Positions 6,111 to 6,547 of a stretch of 6,547 nt of DNA are shown here, piece after piece. The stretch spans positions 1-6,547 of the forward strand of contig JAEYZO010000006.1 in NCBI GenBank assembly GCA_023428035.1, in the 5' to 3' direction. A model generated the notes under the pieces. That model searched no databases. It worked only from the letters and a program-made list of their open reading frames with translations, and was not told the origin of the DNA. A program made the translations under genes and the position numbers. The DNA comes from Pseudomonadota bacterium (GTDB lineage Bacteria > Myxococcota_A > Polyangia > Polyangiales > Ga0077539). Position 1 is the first letter of the stretch; each line of letters starts with the position of its first letter.

Positions 6111-6547
6111 GTGAGCTCCACCGACGTGTTCCCGCTCGTCGCGGTGACGACGCCCGCGCCCGAGGGGATGACCCCGTGGCCCGACGCCGAGCTCGCGTGG
6201 ATCGACGACGACCACAAGGTCTACGCCCGCGGCGCCGCCGTGACGCTCACCGCCGACGCGTTGGGAGCGTTGGTGACGCCCGTGCGCGACGCGCTCGCGT
6301 CGGTGGAGGAGCGGGTTCACCCGGAGGTGAGCTGGGCCCCGCCGCTGCGGATGTACGGCGGCGCGGCCTTCGACCCGTCGCGGACGCACGACACTGACGT
6401 CGTGTGGGCGGGCTTTCCGAAGGCGGCGATGGTGCTCCCGCGGGAGTGCCTGATCGTGGGTCGCGAAGGCGCCGCGCTGCGGGTGGTGCGCGGGGGGCCT
6501 CGGTTGGTGCAGGCCAGCGCGGCGCCCCTGCGCCGCGGGGTGGAACC
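6111..6547 (+). CDS. Isochorismate synthase / chorismate-binding protein, N-terminal part (runs off window)
   Basis: A frame opening at GTG 6111 stays open to the window edge, giving 145 codons. The translation fits the N-terminal half of isochorismate synthases (MenF/EntC/DhbC type). The signs are ELAWIDDDHKVYARGAAVTL (about 27-46), then PPLRMYGGAAFDP (77-89) and VVWAGFPKAAMVLPRECLIV (97-116), the usual GG-F ... F-x-lPr pattern. The catalytic chorismate-binding half lies beyond the edge and cannot be checked. These enzymes convert chorismate to isochorismate, for menaquinone or for 2,3-dihydroxybenzoate/salicylate siderophores; which one cannot be decided here, so no symbol is given. The start sits one base after the acylase stop, implying coupled translation. 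ATG 6168, preceded by GAGGG, is an alternative start that would still keep the domain. Confidence 0.75.
   Translation, partial: MSSTDVFPLVAVTTPAPEGMTPWPDAELAWIDDDHKVYARGAAVTLTADALGALVTPVRDALASVEERVHPEVSWAPPLRMYGGAAFDPSRTHDTDVVWAGFPKAAMVLPRECLIVGREGAALRVVRGGPRLVQASAAPLRRGVE

Noticed and set aside
4082..6217. A 711-codon open frame on the minus strand, antisense to the acylase gene
   Set aside because: It is Arg/His/Gly/Val-rich, has no recognisable domain and exactly mirrors the codon bias of the well-supported acylase on the other strand. It is a GC-driven shadow.

Overview
The window is very GC-rich, tightly packed bacterial DNA. Several traits suggest a Myxococcota (Polyangiales/Sandaracinaceae-like) chromosome: strong G/C third-position bias, a lipoprotein with an Asp/Ala/Gly-rich linker after its lipobox, a Uma2-type nuclease with a helical C-terminal extension, and a secreted penicillin-acylase-family hydrolase. 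This placement is inferred from style, because the window holds no rRNA or other marker gene. I see no tRNA, rRNA, CRISPR array, transposase or integrase.

Layout, left to right. (1) 30-446 (+) is an open frame that starts like the N-terminus of an ABC-2 exporter permease. After one membrane segment it switches to an unrelated soluble Ala/Arg/Glu-rich tail, so it looks like a chimeric or remnant gene. (2) 496-1338 (+) is a Uma2-family PD-(D/E)XK protein. (3) 1355-1855 (-) is an RraA-family protein, convergent with the Uma2 gene and only 16 bp from it. (4) 1856-2230 is a divergent non-coding gap. It contains a perfect 31-bp inverted repeat that, with an imperfect inner stem, can fold about 115 nt into one long hairpin. 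(5) 2231-2701 (+) encodes a small protein with two membrane segments. Its 3' end overlaps, tail to tail by 55 bp, (6) 2647-3144 (-), a pyridoxamine-5'-phosphate-oxidase-like flavin-binding protein of HugZ type. (7) 3145-3283 is a divergent intergenic region with a near-perfect 20-bp palindrome. (8) 3284-6109 (+) is a 941-residue lipoprotein of the penicillin acylase (Ntn-hydrolase) family with its catalytic residues recognisable. (9) 6111-6547 (+), one base after the acylase stop, begins an isochorismate-synthase-like gene that runs off the window.

Working together: most genes look like independent housekeeping or accessory units. The only strong operon signal is acylase to isochorismate synthase, whose spacing implies translational coupling. 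That pairing could belong to menaquinone synthesis or to a catecholate siderophore pathway, and the genes beyond the right edge would decide. The items most worth a second look are the 115-nt nested inverted repeat, the chimeric ABC-2 fragment, and the acylase/isochorismate synthase pair.
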